Origin: an uncultured Microbacterium sp.
GTDB taxonomy: Bacteria > Actinomycetota > Actinomycetes > Actinomycetales > Microbacteriaceae
DNA: 64,000 nucleotides
Assembly: GCF_947488465.1 (NCBI RefSeq)
Contig: NZ_CANKZA010000001.1
Location: 930,001-994,000 of the forward strand
Direction of reading: 5' to 3'
Below the pieces are notes generated by a model. It was given only the letters and a program-made list of their open reading frames with translations, had not been told where the DNA came from and made no database searches. Below, piece by piece: positions 27,388-36,590 of the stretch. Numbering within the stretch: position 1 is the first letter of the stretch; each line of letters opens with the position of its first letter. The translations under genes and the position numbers were made by a program.

Positions 27388-28341
27388 TCAGCGCGATGAC
27401 AACGCGCGGCGCACGCGGGCGACAGCGGCGCCCGGATCAGGGTAGAGATCGGCCCGGGTGATCTGGACGACGGTCCACCCGGCTTCGCGGGCACGCTCGG
27501 ACTTGCGGATGTCCGCGGCCCACGCCGTCGGGGACATGCGGTGATACTCCCCCTGATACTCGACCAGCACGCGCTCGCCGACGTAGGCCAGATCGAAGAT
27601 GCCGATCAAAGCCGCCGCGTCGTCGAACACGGGCACGTCGAACTCGGGTTCAGCGAGGCCCGCCTGCAGAATGGCGAGGAACAGGTGCACCTCGGGACGA
27701 CTCCGCGCGCCGACGCGGACGTAGGGCACCGCCGCGCGGAGCGCCGCGACTCCGGTGCGCGACCCTGCGGCTGTGACGGCCTTCAGCGCGGGCAGCGTCG
27801 TCAGTGCAGGGCCGGCGATCACACCACCAGGCCCGCGTGGCGGCGTGACCATCAGCGAACCGACGGCGACGAGGTCTCGCCACGGAAGATCTCGCGCAAG
27901 AGTCGCCCAGGTCGAGGCGGGCGATGTCACTGGCAAGCCGTCGCACTCGGTCACCGTTGCCAGGTGGCGGCCCACCTGATGGCCACGGATGCCACGCGCA
28001 CGCGGCGTGCGCTCCGGCGCGAGGACGCCGACATCCAGGGGCGGGCACGGCCGCACAGGAAGCATGTCGCACCAGAGGACGAGCGCCGAGAGCCCGGTGA
28101 AGAAGCGCGTCGGCGCAATCCGCTCCGCGTACGCCTCGATCCGGTGGCGCAGCAACCGCGCGTCGGCATCGGCGAGGCCGTCGCGTTCGGGCGGGTCGAA
28201 CGGATGCGCGCGCACGCCCCAGAACGGCGCCTCGAGGTCGCCGGCTCGCAGCCGGCGAGGGGTGACCCCGGCATCCCGCGCCGCGCTCACCGCGAAACGC
28301 GGCCCGAGTCGCGGGGGGAGGGGCGTCGGACGGGATGCCAT
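27388..28341 (-). CDS. DUF559-type (Vsr-like fold) endonuclease-domain protein
   Basis: 317 residues. The C-terminal ~110 residues resemble DUF559/very-short-patch-repair nucleases: FDLAYVGERVLVEYQGEYH, ADIRKSERAREAGW and VVQITRADLY, with acidic residues in PD-(D/E)xK arrangement. The N-terminal part (RDAGVTPRRLRAGDLEAPFWGVR) resembles the HTH-like domain often attached to these proteins in Actinobacteria, annotated as AbiEi-like. Target and biological role are unknown. ATG 28341 is chosen because the open frame upstream runs into repeats. The gene is flanked on both sides by related hairpin arrays. Confidence 0.75.
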   Translation of the reverse strand: MASRPTPLPPRLGPRFAVSAARDAGVTPRRLRAGDLEAPFWGVRAHPFDPPERDGLADADARLLRHRIEAYAERIAPTRFFTGLSALVLWCDMLPVRPCPPLDVGVLAPERTPRARGIRGHQVGRHLATVTECDGLPVTSPASTWATLARDLPWRDLVAVGSLMVTPPRGPGGVIAGPALTTLPALKAVTAAGSRTGVAALRAAVPYVRVGARSRPEVHLFLAILQAGLAEPEFDVPVFDDAAALIGIFDLAYVGERVLVEYQGEYHRMSPTAWAADIRKSERAREAGWTVVQITRADLYPDPGAAVARVRRALSSR

Positions 28342-28413
28342 GATCCACCGTGGCGCGCAGGGACGCGGCCTCCCGTCGAGATCGCCGAAAATGTGGACAA
28401 CTCCTGGCAACTG

Positions 28414-28617
28414 GCGCGTGGGGAGGAGACTCCGCCCACCGACGTGTGCCCCGCATCCCGGACATGAAACGTCGCCACCCACGCCGCGTGGCGACAAAAG
28501 GCGCCCGGAACGCCGGCGCGTGAGGAGGAGACGTGGCACACGCAAGAATCGCCGGCATCCCGGTCAAGAATTGTCGCCAACCGCGCCAGGTGTCGACAAA
28601 AGCGGCCCGCACCGCCA
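28414..28617. repeat. Two 102-bp imperfect tandem repeats with hairpins
   Basis: GCGCGTG-n-GGAGGAGAC recurs at 28414 and 28516. Each unit ends with a hairpin: GCATCCCGG, GTCGCCA, then GCGACAAAAG or CGACAAAAG, then GCCCGGAACGCC or a close variant. The hairpin core matches that of the 83-bp units at 27063-27386. The rest of the 314-base gap from 28342 to 28655 shows no gene. Confidence 0.8.
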
Positions 28618-28655
28618 CCGGTGACACGGTGACGCCGTGCGAAGCGCGCCGCGAA

Positions 28656-29897
28656 TCAGCCGCCGGCGCCGCCGATCTCGCCGTAGATCGAGAAGATCGG
28701 CATGTAGAGCGAGATGACCATGCCACCGATGATGATGCCGATGCCGACGATCAAGATCGGCTCGATCGCGCTCGTGAGCTGCTCGGTCGCGGTCTTCACT
28801 TCGCCTTCGTAGAAGTCGGCGATGGATGCCAGCATGTCGGGTAGCGTGCCCGATTCCTCACCGACGGCCACCATCTGCGCAACCATCGTCGGGAACACCT
28901 CGGCCTTCGCGAGCGGCGACGAGAATGACTTCCCCTGCTTGACCGACTCCTGCACCTGCCGGACGGCTTCCTCGATCTTGTAATTGTTCGACGCGGCGCC
29001 GACGATCGACAGCGCTTGGACGAGCGGTACGCCGGCCTTCAACATCATCGACAGGCCACGGCTGAATCGGGCGACCGCGATCTTGGTGGCGAGGGGGCCG
29101 AACACCGGCATCCGCAGCTTGAGCGGGTCGACCACCTTCCGCACGCGATCCGAGTTGCGATTGCGAAGCCACCAGAACCAGAACACGATGCCGGCGACGA
29201 TCATGAGCGGCAGAATCCACACCATGTTGTTCGACAGCGTCACGAGGATCTGCGTCGGCAACGGGAGCTCAGAACCGAGGTTTTTGAACATCCCCTCGAA
29301 GACGGGCACGACGAACGTGATCATCGCGACCACACCGAGGATCGCGATCGACAGGACGATCAGCGGGTAGGTCGTGGCCGACTTGATCTTGTCCTGCAGC
29401 TCGGCTTCATCCTTATAGGTGTCGGCGACCGTCGTCAGCGCCTGCCCGAGGAAACCGCCCGACTCGCCGACGCGCACCATGTTGACCATGAGCGGCGGGA
29501 AGACGTCGGGATGCTGCGCCAGCGCCGCCGAGAACGCCGCCCCCGATTCGACCGAGGCGTGCACGCGCACGAGCGCTTCGCGCAGCATCTTGTCTTCGGT
29601 CTGCTCGATGAGGATCGAGAGGGTGCGCATGAGCGGGAGCCCCGCGTTGATGAGGCCGGCCATCTGCTTGGCGTAGACCGCCAGCGCTGCCACTTTCACC
29701 CGGCGCTGAAGACCCGGAATCGAGATCTCCCGGTTGAGTCCGGTTTTCGACGTCAGCGAGACCTCGAGCGGAGTGAGGCCTTGGGCGCGGAGCTTCGATG
29801 CGACGGCGTTCTCGCTCGATGCTTCGAGCGTGCCCTTGACGACCGCTCCCCCGGTCGCGTCGACCGCGCGATAGGTGTACTCCTCGATCAGCGACAT
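28656..29897 (-). CDS. pilC: Type IV pilus inner-membrane platform protein PilC (GspF family)
   Basis: 413 residues with two GspF domains (about 65-190 and 270-395), each ending in hydrophobic helices: VLSIAILGVVAMITFVVPVF near 180 and ILIVGIGIIIGGMVISLYM near 385. Signature LPLMRTLSIL and EESGTLPDMLASIADFYE are typical. It anchors the assembly machine and couples PilB/PilT to pilin movement. ATG 29897 overlaps the last base of pilT, last gene of the operon. Confidence 0.93.
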   Translation of the reverse strand: MSLIEEYTYRAVDATGGAVVKGTLEASSENAVASKLRAQGLTPLEVSLTSKTGLNREISIPGLQRRVKVAALAVYAKQMAGLINAGLPLMRTLSILIEQTEDKMLREALVRVHASVESGAAFSAALAQHPDVFPPLMVNMVRVGESGGFLGQALTTVADTYKDEAELQDKIKSATTYPLIVLSIAILGVVAMITFVVPVFEGMFKNLGSELPLPTQILVTLSNNMVWILPLMIVAGIVFWFWWLRNRNSDRVRKVVDPLKLRMPVFGPLATKIAVARFSRGLSMMLKAGVPLVQALSIVGAASNNYKIEEAVRQVQESVKQGKSFSSPLAKAEVFPTMVAQMVAVGEESGTLPDMLASIADFYEGEVKTATEQLTSAIEPILIVGIGIIIGGMVISLYMPIFSIYGEIGGAGG

Positions 29898-31042
29898 CAG
29901 TTCCCCCAGCCCACGGCCTGGCGCTCAGACGAGTGCATGGTCCATGCTTCGGCGTCGTAGTCGGCGGGCCGCACGCGCGCCTCGTCGAAGGTACGCGGGT
30001 CTTCGGCGATCTCCTTCGCGAGCGCGAGCGAGATGGTGCCCTTCTCGACCAGACGCTTCAGGTCCTGATCGAGCGTGTGCATGCCGAGCCCGCCACCCGC
30101 TTGCAGCATGGAGTAGATCTGGCTGATCTCGCCCTCGCGGATGAGGTTGGCGATGGCGGGGGTGTTGACGAGCACTTCGGTCGCGATGACACGCCCCTCG
30201 TTCTGCGCCTGCGGCAGGAGCGTCTGGGTGATGATCCCGCGGAGAGTGTCGCCGAGTTGCGTGCGCACCTGGTTCTGCTGGTCGGAGGGGAACGCGTCGA
30301 CGATACGGTTGATCGACTTCGCGGCGCTCTGGGTGTGCAGGGTCGACAGGACGAGGTGACCGGTCTCGGCGGCGGTGAGGGCGGTCGAGATCGACTCGGG
30401 ATCACGGAGCTCACCGATGAGGATGATGTCGGGGTCTTGACGCAGCACGCGTCGCAGCGCTTCGGAGAACGACGCGGTGTCACTGCCGATCTCGCGCTGA
30501 TGGATGAGCGCGCGCTTGCTGGTGTGCTGGAATTCCACCGGGTCTTCGACCGTGACGATGTGCGCGGGCTTGGTCTGGTTGACGACGTCGATCATCGAGG
30601 CGAGCGTCGTCGATTTGCCAGAGCCCGTCGGCCCAGTCACCAGCACGAGACCACGGGGCTTGGTGACGAGGTCGGCGGCGATCTGCGGCACGCCGAGCTC
30701 GGCGAAGCTGCGGATGCGATCCGGGATGAATCGCATCGCGACGGCGACTTCTCCGAGCTGGCGGAAGACGTTGACACGGAAGCGAGCGACATCGGGCACC
30801 GTGATCGACAGGTCGACCTCGCCGTGCTGGCGGAACTCAGCGACCTGCTCGTTCGTCATGATCCCGCCGATGGCGCCTTCGAGCCAGTTCTGACTCGTCG
30901 GCTCGAGAAAGCCGGGGATGCCGGCGAGATCGCCGTCGACACGCATGAGCGGCGGATGCTTCGCCGTCAGGTGGACGTCGGATGCCCGAGAGCGCGCAGC
31001 GACGGCGAGCAGCGGGGCGATGGGCGCGACGTCGAGGGTCAT
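29897..31042 (-). CDS. pilT: Type IV pilus retraction ATPase PilT
   Basis: 381-residue hexameric ATPase for pilus disassembly. Walker A GPTGSGKSTT (about 134-143), Walker B IILIGELRDPES, HLVLSTLHTQSAA and a C-terminal AIANLIREGE close to the PilT AIRNLIREGK motif needed for retraction. Presence of PilT with PilB supports dynamic pili (twitching, DNA uptake or adhesion). Start overlaps the pilO stop by 4 bases and its stop overlaps pilC by 1. Confidence 0.94.
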   Translation of the reverse strand: MTLDVAPIAPLLAVAARSRASDVHLTAKHPPLMRVDGDLAGIPGFLEPTSQNWLEGAIGGIMTNEQVAEFRQHGEVDLSITVPDVARFRVNVFRQLGEVAVAMRFIPDRIRSFAELGVPQIAADLVTKPRGLVLVTGPTGSGKSTTLASMIDVVNQTKPAHIVTVEDPVEFQHTSKRALIHQREIGSDTASFSEALRRVLRQDPDIILIGELRDPESISTALTAAETGHLVLSTLHTQSAAKSINRIVDAFPSDQQNQVRTQLGDTLRGIITQTLLPQAQNEGRVIATEVLVNTPAIANLIREGEISQIYSMLQAGGGLGMHTLDQDLKRLVEKGTISLALAKEIAEDPRTFDEARVRPADYDAEAWTMHSSERQAVGWGN

Positions 31043-31815
31043 TGCGCGGTCTCCGTTCGGATGAAGGCGAGCACCGAGATCGTGAGCTTGCCGCCCGTGT
31101 ACTCGACGTTGATCGGGGCGAGAAGACGCGGGCCGACACCCAGGGCGTCGACGAACGCGGCTGCCTTCTGCGCTTGCGCCGTGGCATCGGCCCGCACGGC
31201 GGCCGGATCGGTTTCGGTCTCCAGCGCGGCCGGATCTGCGGCCTCGCCCTCGGCGGCGGCCGGTAGTGCGTAAGGCTGGGCGACATCGATCGTGATGGTG
31301 ACGAGCACCTGCCGCTGTGGGGCGTCTTCGGCAGTCGTCGGTTCCGGCGCGACCGGCTCCTCGACCTCGGTCTCGGCCGCGGGTGCGGCGCCATCTTCGA
31401 CCGGTGCGGGCTCAGGCTCCGGCTCAGCCACGACCGCGTTGCCCTCGGCATCCAACGCCGTGCGCGCAATGAAGGGGGCCGACTCTTCGGCCGCGATGCT
31501 TTCGATGCGCACGTCTGCCTGCTGGGCCGTCGCACCGATGATCTCGTACACGTCGTCGAGCTGCGGGGCCGCAGCGATCTGCGTCCGGAGGTTGGCGAGG
31601 CTCTGATCGATCTCCTCGATCCGCTCGTTCGCCGCGCTCAGCCCGTCGATCTGCGCCTGGTAGACCGCGTTGGTCTGTGCGACCGTCGTGGCATTGGCGT
31701 TGATCGTCTGGGCCTGCGAGTACATCGGCAACGCGATGAGCGCGAGGCCGGCGACCAGCACGATCACGGCGACGAGAATGCCGAGCAGGTTGATCAGCTG
31801 CTTGTTGAGGGTCAT
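31039..31815 (-). CDS. pilO: PilO-like pilus alignment protein
   Basis: 258 residues: short cytoplasmic N-terminus, one membrane helix (about 9-32), a coiled-coil (AQTNAVYQAQIDGLSAANERI), a long acidic Ala/Pro/Glu-rich insert (about 125-165) and a C-terminal domain (PLNVEYTGG-like segment PINVEYTGGKL). Sequence conservation is low in PilO, so the call rests on topology and on its place after PilM and PilN. Start overlaps pilN by 4 bases. The Pro/Glu-rich insert is unusual. Confidence 0.78.
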   Translation of the reverse strand: MTLNKQLINLLGILVAVIVLVAGLALIALPMYSQAQTINANATTVAQTNAVYQAQIDGLSAANERIEEIDQSLANLRTQIAAAPQLDDVYEIIGATAQQADVRIESIAAEESAPFIARTALDAEGNAVVAEPEPEPAPVEDGAAPAAETEVEEPVAPEPTTAEDAPQRQVLVTITIDVAQPYALPAAAEGEAADPAALETETDPAAVRADATAQAQKAAAFVDALGVGPRLLAPINVEYTGGKLTISVLAFIRTETAQ

Positions 31816-32456
31816 TCGGTCGCCTCCGCTGCGAAAGTGCCGGTGTAGACGGTCTGGTCGAAGGTCACCCGGAGTTCGTAGCGATACTCCGACCCGCTGA
31901 GCGTGCTCGCCCAGCCATCCGCGTCGATGATGCCGGGGAGCGTGCGCACCGAACGGATCAGACCGACGATGTCGGTGGGGGTCGCGCTCGTGAAGTTCAC
32001 GGTGCCCTGAGCGCCGACCTCTGCGTCGGGCGCGTCGCCCTGCGGCAACCCGCCGGGCGCGAGCGTGTACTCGATGATCCCGACGTCGGCCGGGAGTGCC
32101 GTCCGGATGGAATCGAGCAGGCCGGTCCACTCCAGGTCGGTGCCCATGGCCTGCACGCGGAAGTCACCGAGCTCGGTCTGCAGTTGCAGCTTCTGGCTCA
32201 CGGGCTGGAGCGCGGCAACCTGGACGAGCAGGTCGTTCGTGCGGGCGTTCTCCGCTGCCAGTCGCTGCTGCGCGGCGAACTGGAGCACGTAGGTGCCCGC
32301 GGCCGCGAGCACGACGACGGCGAGAGCGGCGACAAGCCCCCAGCCCCATTTGCGGAGCAGGATCGAGCGCTCGCGCCGTTCGGTGACGGCGCGAGGCAAC
32401 AGGTTGACGCGGGGAGCGCCACCGACGACCAGTGCAGAAGTGGATGCGAGGGCCAT
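31812..32456 (-). CDS. pilN: PilN-like pilus alignment protein
   Basis: 214 residues. The N-terminal PilN motif is recognisable as PRVNLLPRAVTERR (15-28), the segment that docks into PilM. One membrane helix (about 40-62) and a coiled-coil follow, then a ferredoxin-like C-terminal domain. It begins one base inside the pilM stop (TGATG). PilM-PilN-PilO form the inner-membrane alignment complex; no outer-membrane partners are expected in a monoderm. Confidence 0.83.
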   Translation of the reverse strand: MALASTSALVVGGAPRVNLLPRAVTERRERSILLRKWGWGLVAALAVVVLAAAGTYVLQFAAQQRLAAENARTNDLLVQVAALQPVSQKLQLQTELGDFRVQAMGTDLEWTGLLDSIRTALPADVGIIEYTLAPGGLPQGDAPDAEVGAQGTVNFTSATPTDIVGLIRSVRTLPGIIDADGWASTLSGSEYRYELRVTFDQTVYTGTFAAEATE

Positions 32457-33517
32457 CAGTTCGTGCCTCCCAGAGCGAGGGCGGCGGTGGTGATCAGGTT
32501 GAGATCGTCATCACCGGGCTGCAACGGCACTTTCGACGCGAAGACGCTCGAGGCGCCCAGGACCTCGACGGCGATCGGCAGGCTCGCCGCAAGAGAGGCC
32601 GGAATGCCCTCCACCCCGGCACCGGCGCCGCTGACGAGCACGCGGGTCACCGGGGTGTCGCCGGAGCGGTCGGCGTAGAAGCGCAGAGTGCTGCCGAGTC
32701 GGAGCACGAGGTCGTCGATCGCCGCCGGGGTCATCCCCGAGGAGGGGCGCACTGCGGACCGCTGAGCCGACCGGCGCCGCAGCGGCACGTCGTCTCCGGT
32801 GGATGCCGGGACGGTCTCGAGCAGTTCTTCCATCGGCGCCGCGTCGAGTTCGGAAGCCGACCCCGCACCTTCGCGTGCGCGGACGGCGGCCGTCGTGATG
32901 TCGACGGGAATGATGCGAACGAATCGAGGTGCACCGTCCTGCACGACGACGACGTAGCTCGTGTGGTCGCCGAGATAGAGCGCGGCGACAGCCTCACCGG
33001 GTGCGGCGACGCGGTTCACGGCGCGTGCGAGCGCGAACGGCGCAAGATCGACGACCTGCACGTCGACCTTGGCGCGCCCGATCGTCGACACGAGCTCTTC
33101 AACGGTCTCGGCGACGGCCGCCACGAGAAGCCCGGTAACCTGATCGCCCTCTTGCGAGATGGGGTAGAAATCGAGCACGGCCTGGTCGGCAGGCACCGGG
33201 AGAAGGTCTTGCACCTGATACGGCAGCGACTGCGCGAGCAGATCGGGCCGCATCGCCTGCGTCGTGTAGTCGCGCACGAGGATCCGTCGGCTGCCGATGC
33301 CGAGCACCACCTTCTTGCCCTTGATTCCTGCGCGCGACCAGAGCTGGCGGATGGCGAGAGCCACGGCATCCTGATCGAAGATCTCGGAGTCCTTCGCCGC
33401 CCCCGCCGGCAGCGGAACGGATCCGTAGGCGACGATGGTGGGGTTCTTGCCCGTCGTCAGTTCGGCCGCGCGCACCCCCTCTTCGGTGATCTCGAGCCCG
33501 ACGATCGTGTTCGCCAT
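32456..33517 (-). CDS. pilM: PilM-like actin-fold pilus assembly protein
   Basis: 353 residues of FtsA/PilM-type fold. It starts ANTIVGLEITEEGVRAAEL with the phosphate-1 region; VLGIGSRRILVRDY and LPYQVQDLLPVPADQAVLDF match the family, and VLVSGAGAGVEGIPASLA is the adenosine-binding segment. Cytoplasmic; binds ATP and the N-terminus of PilN. AGGAGAAGG precedes the ATG. 27 bases separate it from pilD upstream. Confidence 0.88.
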   Translation of the reverse strand: MANTIVGLEITEEGVRAAELTTGKNPTIVAYGSVPLPAGAAKDSEIFDQDAVALAIRQLWSRAGIKGKKVVLGIGSRRILVRDYTTQAMRPDLLAQSLPYQVQDLLPVPADQAVLDFYPISQEGDQVTGLLVAAVAETVEELVSTIGRAKVDVQVVDLAPFALARAVNRVAAPGEAVAALYLGDHTSYVVVVQDGAPRFVRIIPVDITTAAVRAREGAGSASELDAAPMEELLETVPASTGDDVPLRRRSAQRSAVRPSSGMTPAAIDDLVLRLGSTLRFYADRSGDTPVTRVLVSGAGAGVEGIPASLAASLPIAVEVLGASSVFASKVPLQPGDDDLNLITTAALALGGTN

Positions 33518-33544
33518 GACCTTCTCCTCTCTCCGCGCCGTCGC

Positions 33545-34363
33545 TCAGCTGAGCGAGAGCATTCCCACATACCAGCGGGCGATCGGTTCGCCCACAACGA
33601 TTCCGAGCCAGGCACCGACGACCATGAAGGGGCCGAAGGGCACGGCGGTTTTGCGCGTCGCGCGGTGGGTCAGCATGAGCGCGATGCCGACCACGCCGCC
33701 GATCAAGAACGCGGCGAAGGCGCCGCCGATGAGCGCGCCCCAGCCGATCCAGCCGAGCGCGATGCCGAGCACGCCCGCGAGTTTGACGTCTCCCCCGCCC
33801 ATGCCCCCCGGGCGGATCGCCCGGAGCAGCCAGTAGAAGGCGAAGAGCGCGGCGCCGGCAATTGCGGCGCGGAGGAGGTTCTCCCACGGGGCCCCGAACA
33901 CGCACGCGGCGGTGAAGAGCACACCCAGCACGAGGTAGCTCGGGAGCACGATCGCGTTCGGGAGGCGCCGGGTATCGAGGTCGATGAGCGTCAGCGCGAT
34001 GCTGATCGCCGCGAGGTAGAGATACGCGAGCGTGACGAGCACCAGCGCGGGAGTCGCGATCGGCGCGGCGTCGAGCGCCATCCACACCACGCCGACGAAC
34101 GCGCCGCCGGTCGCGAGCTCGACGAGCGGATACCGCGCCGAGATCGGCGCGGCGCAGTTCGCGCATTTCCCGCGCAGAGCGAGCCATGAGACGACCGGCA
34201 CGTTCTGCCAGGGCCGCACCGGCGCATCACACGAGGGACACTGACTCGGCCGAGTGAGTGAGATGCCCGCGGGGACGCGATAGATCACGACGTTGAGGAA
34301 CGAGCCGATGATCAAGCCGAAGAGGCCGGCGATGATGAGGAGATAGATCGCGAGCGGCGTCAC
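33545..34363 (-). CDS. pilD: Prepilin peptidase / N-methyltransferase PilD
   Basis: 272-residue polytopic membrane aspartic protease that cleaves and N-methylates prepilins. It has the N-terminal SFLNVVIYR block, the two zinc-binding CxxC pairs CPSC (42-45) and CANC (66-69), and both catalytic Asp motifs: IDLDTRRLPN (about 128) and GGGDVKL (about 188). The cysteine-containing domain is the methyltransferase part. Substrates would be the PilA, PilV and PilW proteins encoded upstream. Start overlaps the PilX-like gene by 4 bases. Confidence 0.94.
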   Translation of the reverse strand: MTPLAIYLLIIAGLFGLIIGSFLNVVIYRVPAGISLTRPSQCPSCDAPVRPWQNVPVVSWLALRGKCANCAAPISARYPLVELATGGAFVGVVWMALDAAPIATPALVLVTLAYLYLAAISIALTLIDLDTRRLPNAIVLPSYLVLGVLFTAACVFGAPWENLLRAAIAGAALFAFYWLLRAIRPGGMGGGDVKLAGVLGIALGWIGWGALIGGAFAAFLIGGVVGIALMLTHRATRKTAVPFGPFMVVGAWLGIVVGEPIARWYVGMLSLS

Positions 34364-36063
34364 GGGGAAGCCACATCACGACGCGAGATCAGGTCGCCCA
34401 GGATTGCTTCCGTCCCCGACTCGCTGTCCTCGTCCTCGCCGGGGGCCGTGCTTCCCGGGAACCCGACGGGGGTGTACCAGAAGTTCGGTTTTCCGGTCAT
34501 CTTTCCGGCCTGAATCGACCCTTTCCAGCCTTCGCCGCTGTTGGGGAAGTCGACCGTGCACTGGGTGAAGATCATGGCAGAGATCTTCGAGGCACCGGCT
34601 CCGGGGTTCATGTTGGTTCCATCGATGCTGATGGGGGGCACGGTGTCACACGTCCGACCAGGCACCTCCGGATCGATGAACCAGATGCGGTGCGCGGCGC
34701 CATCAGCAGACTCGAAATCTTGGTCTTCGATGTTGAACGACGGGGCGACGAAGATGACATCCGTCTTCAGCGACGTCGTTCCGCTGTACTTGTGCATGTC
34801 CACCTGAGCGCAGTGCGTGGCGTCGATGAGAGTCGGCTTCGTGAGCGCTTTGATCTTGGCGACCATCTCATGCTCGGGGTACCAGTCGTAGGCGCAGGCA
34901 CCGGTCCACGTGATCTTTTCGAACATGCCGCTCGACACGAGCGAGTCCAAGTCTGCTTTCGTGATCCCTTGCCACTCGGGCGCGCTGGGGAGCTGAGGGA
35001 CGCTGACGACGGGTTGCAGCGGGGTGCGCGTGACCGAGTTGACGGCCCACGACGCCGCGGTGCCGCTCGAATAGGAGAAGGCACCTCCGTACATGATGCG
35101 ATCGCGCGCCACCGGACCGCCGCCCGTGAGTGTCAGGTTGCCCCCCGCGTAGATGCTCTGCACCACATTGGCGCCGGTACTCGTGCCCACGACGTTCTGT
35201 TTGGCGTGGATGCTGCCATCGATGGTGATGCCACCGTTGACGCTGACGCTCCCCATGACCGAGACGACATCGCCGTGGAGTTTCGGACCGCCGGAGAGTG
35301 TGATGTCGTTGCGTGCGTACACACCCTTTCCGACTGTGCTTCCGCCTGAAATCGACACTTTTCCGTTGAGCGAGACGAGGTCCCCGCCGATCTTGGTACC
35401 GCGATCGATCGTGACGTCACCCTCGGCATAGACATCGCCGGCGACGACGCATCCGCCGACACCGCGGACGGTGCCCGCGGGCAGGTACACGGATCCCGCG
35501 ATCGCGCCTCCGGAGTCGCACGTGAAGTCACCGGCGACGCCGGGTTCGGGGATGACCCAGACCGTCGCCGGCTCGTCGGGGTCGACGGCCTGGATCTTGA
35601 GCGCGCTCAGGTTGAGCGGCGCCTTGGTGATGAGGGCCGGCTCCTTGATGACCGCGGGTGCGGGCGTGTACTCGTACACGGCCTCGGTGGTGGTGATCGC
35701 GCCGCCTGGTGCGCGCCCCACGGCGCTGAAAATGGCTCGCCCCTCGACCGAGACGCAGTCACGCGTCACCGCGTAGGTCGCGCCGCCGTCCAGCGTTCCA
35801 TTCACCGGCGCCACTTCGATCGGACCCTGGTCGCAGATCTCGCCATCGCGGAGAGCGACCGCCAGCGCCTGCGCGAGACCCGCATCCGCCGCGGCACGCG
35901 ATTGGGCCGTGCTGCGACTGTCCGTCACCATGCCGGACGTATTGACGACGATCGCAGAAAGCGCGAGTCCGCCGATCGTGAGTACGAGCATGACCATCAA
36001 GACGGTGACAAGCGCCGATCCCTCGTCACGCGAAAGACTCACCCGCGCCCTCAGTCCCAGCAT
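34360..36063 (-). CDS. PilX-like pilus-locus protein with bactofilin-like beta-repeat passenger
   Basis: 567 residues. The N-terminus has a prepilin-like hydrophobic helix after SRDEGS (ALVTVLMVMLVLTIGGLALS, about 17-36) but lacks the Glu at +5 expected of a normal class III signal. The middle (about 195-330) is a run of short repeats with Gly-Asp/Ser-Val alternation: GDVYAEGDVTIDRGTKIGGD, NGKVSISGGSTVG, ARNDITLSGGPKLHGD, like the beta-helix of bactofilins. The C-terminal ~230 residues are unassigned and contain several cysteines. ATG 36063 overlaps pilW by 13 bases. Probable minor pilin or tip/adhesin-like component (inference). Confidence 0.7.
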   Translation of the reverse strand: MLGLRARVSLSRDEGSALVTVLMVMLVLTIGGLALSAIVVNTSGMVTDSRSTAQSRAAADAGLAQALAVALRDGEICDQGPIEVAPVNGTLDGGATYAVTRDCVSVEGRAIFSAVGRAPGGAITTTEAVYEYTPAPAVIKEPALITKAPLNLSALKIQAVDPDEPATVWVIPEPGVAGDFTCDSGGAIAGSVYLPAGTVRGVGGCVVAGDVYAEGDVTIDRGTKIGGDLVSLNGKVSISGGSTVGKGVYARNDITLSGGPKLHGDVVSVMGSVSVNGGITIDGSIHAKQNVVGTSTGANVVQSIYAGGNLTLTGGGPVARDRIMYGGAFSYSSGTAASWAVNSVTRTPLQPVVSVPQLPSAPEWQGITKADLDSLVSSGMFEKITWTGACAYDWYPEHEMVAKIKALTKPTLIDATHCAQVDMHKYSGTTSLKTDVIFVAPSFNIEDQDFESADGAAHRIWFIDPEVPGRTCDTVPPISIDGTNMNPGAGASKISAMIFTQCTVDFPNSGEGWKGSIQAGKMTGKPNFWYTPVGFPGSTAPGEDEDSESGTEAILGDLISRRDVASP

Positions 36064-36590
36064 GTGAGTCCCCCTCCACCAACGGCCTGCGCGGTCACGC
36101 CACTCTCGAGAGGTGCCGTGATGCCCTCCATGGTGATCGTCATTCCGATTCGAAGATTCTTGCTGTCGTCCCACCCGAAGACCGCGGTGCCGTCGATGGT
36201 TCCCTCAATGCCACTCGCCAGAGTTCCCCAGGTGTCGTCGGCGGCGGGTAGCGGTGTTGTCTGATCGGATCGGTAGACGAGGCGACCGTCTCGCACTTCC
36301 CACGCACGGCACTCCGGTGTGCCGTCGGGCGCGATGAAGACGGCGTCGAGACGTGTGCCCGCATCGTTGACGCGAATCTCCGTGGCGTTGCGGACCGAAG
36401 TGGTGAGGCTGCGGGATACCACGTTCGCGGCACCTGTCGCGTTGTCACGGATCACGCCGTCGCGCTGCGCGACCATGCCGTTGACGAACGTGATCGCGAT
36501 GAGCGCGAGGACGATACCGCTGACGACGATCGTCACGATGAGTTCGACGAGGGTGAGCCCTGCGTCGTCCTGCGCGAGCTGTCGCGTCAT
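36051..36590 (-). CDS. PilW/GspJ-like minor prepilin
   Basis: 179 residues. Class III signal DDAG-LTLVELIVT at residues 8-20: cleavage after G, +5 Glu present, then a ~20-residue hydrophobic helix. The globular part ends GGGLTCWD with cysteines near the C-terminus and in ECRAWE. It overlaps pilV upstream by 4 bases and the PilX-like gene downstream by 13. Probable initiation-complex pilin. Confidence 0.85.
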   Translation of the reverse strand: MTRQLAQDDAGLTLVELIVTIVVSGIVLALIAITFVNGMVAQRDGVIRDNATGAANVVSRSLTTSVRNATEIRVNDAGTRLDAVFIAPDGTPECRAWEVRDGRLVYRSDQTTPLPAADDTWGTLASGIEGTIDGTAVFGWDDSKNLRIGMTITMEGITAPLESGVTAQAVGGGGLTCWD

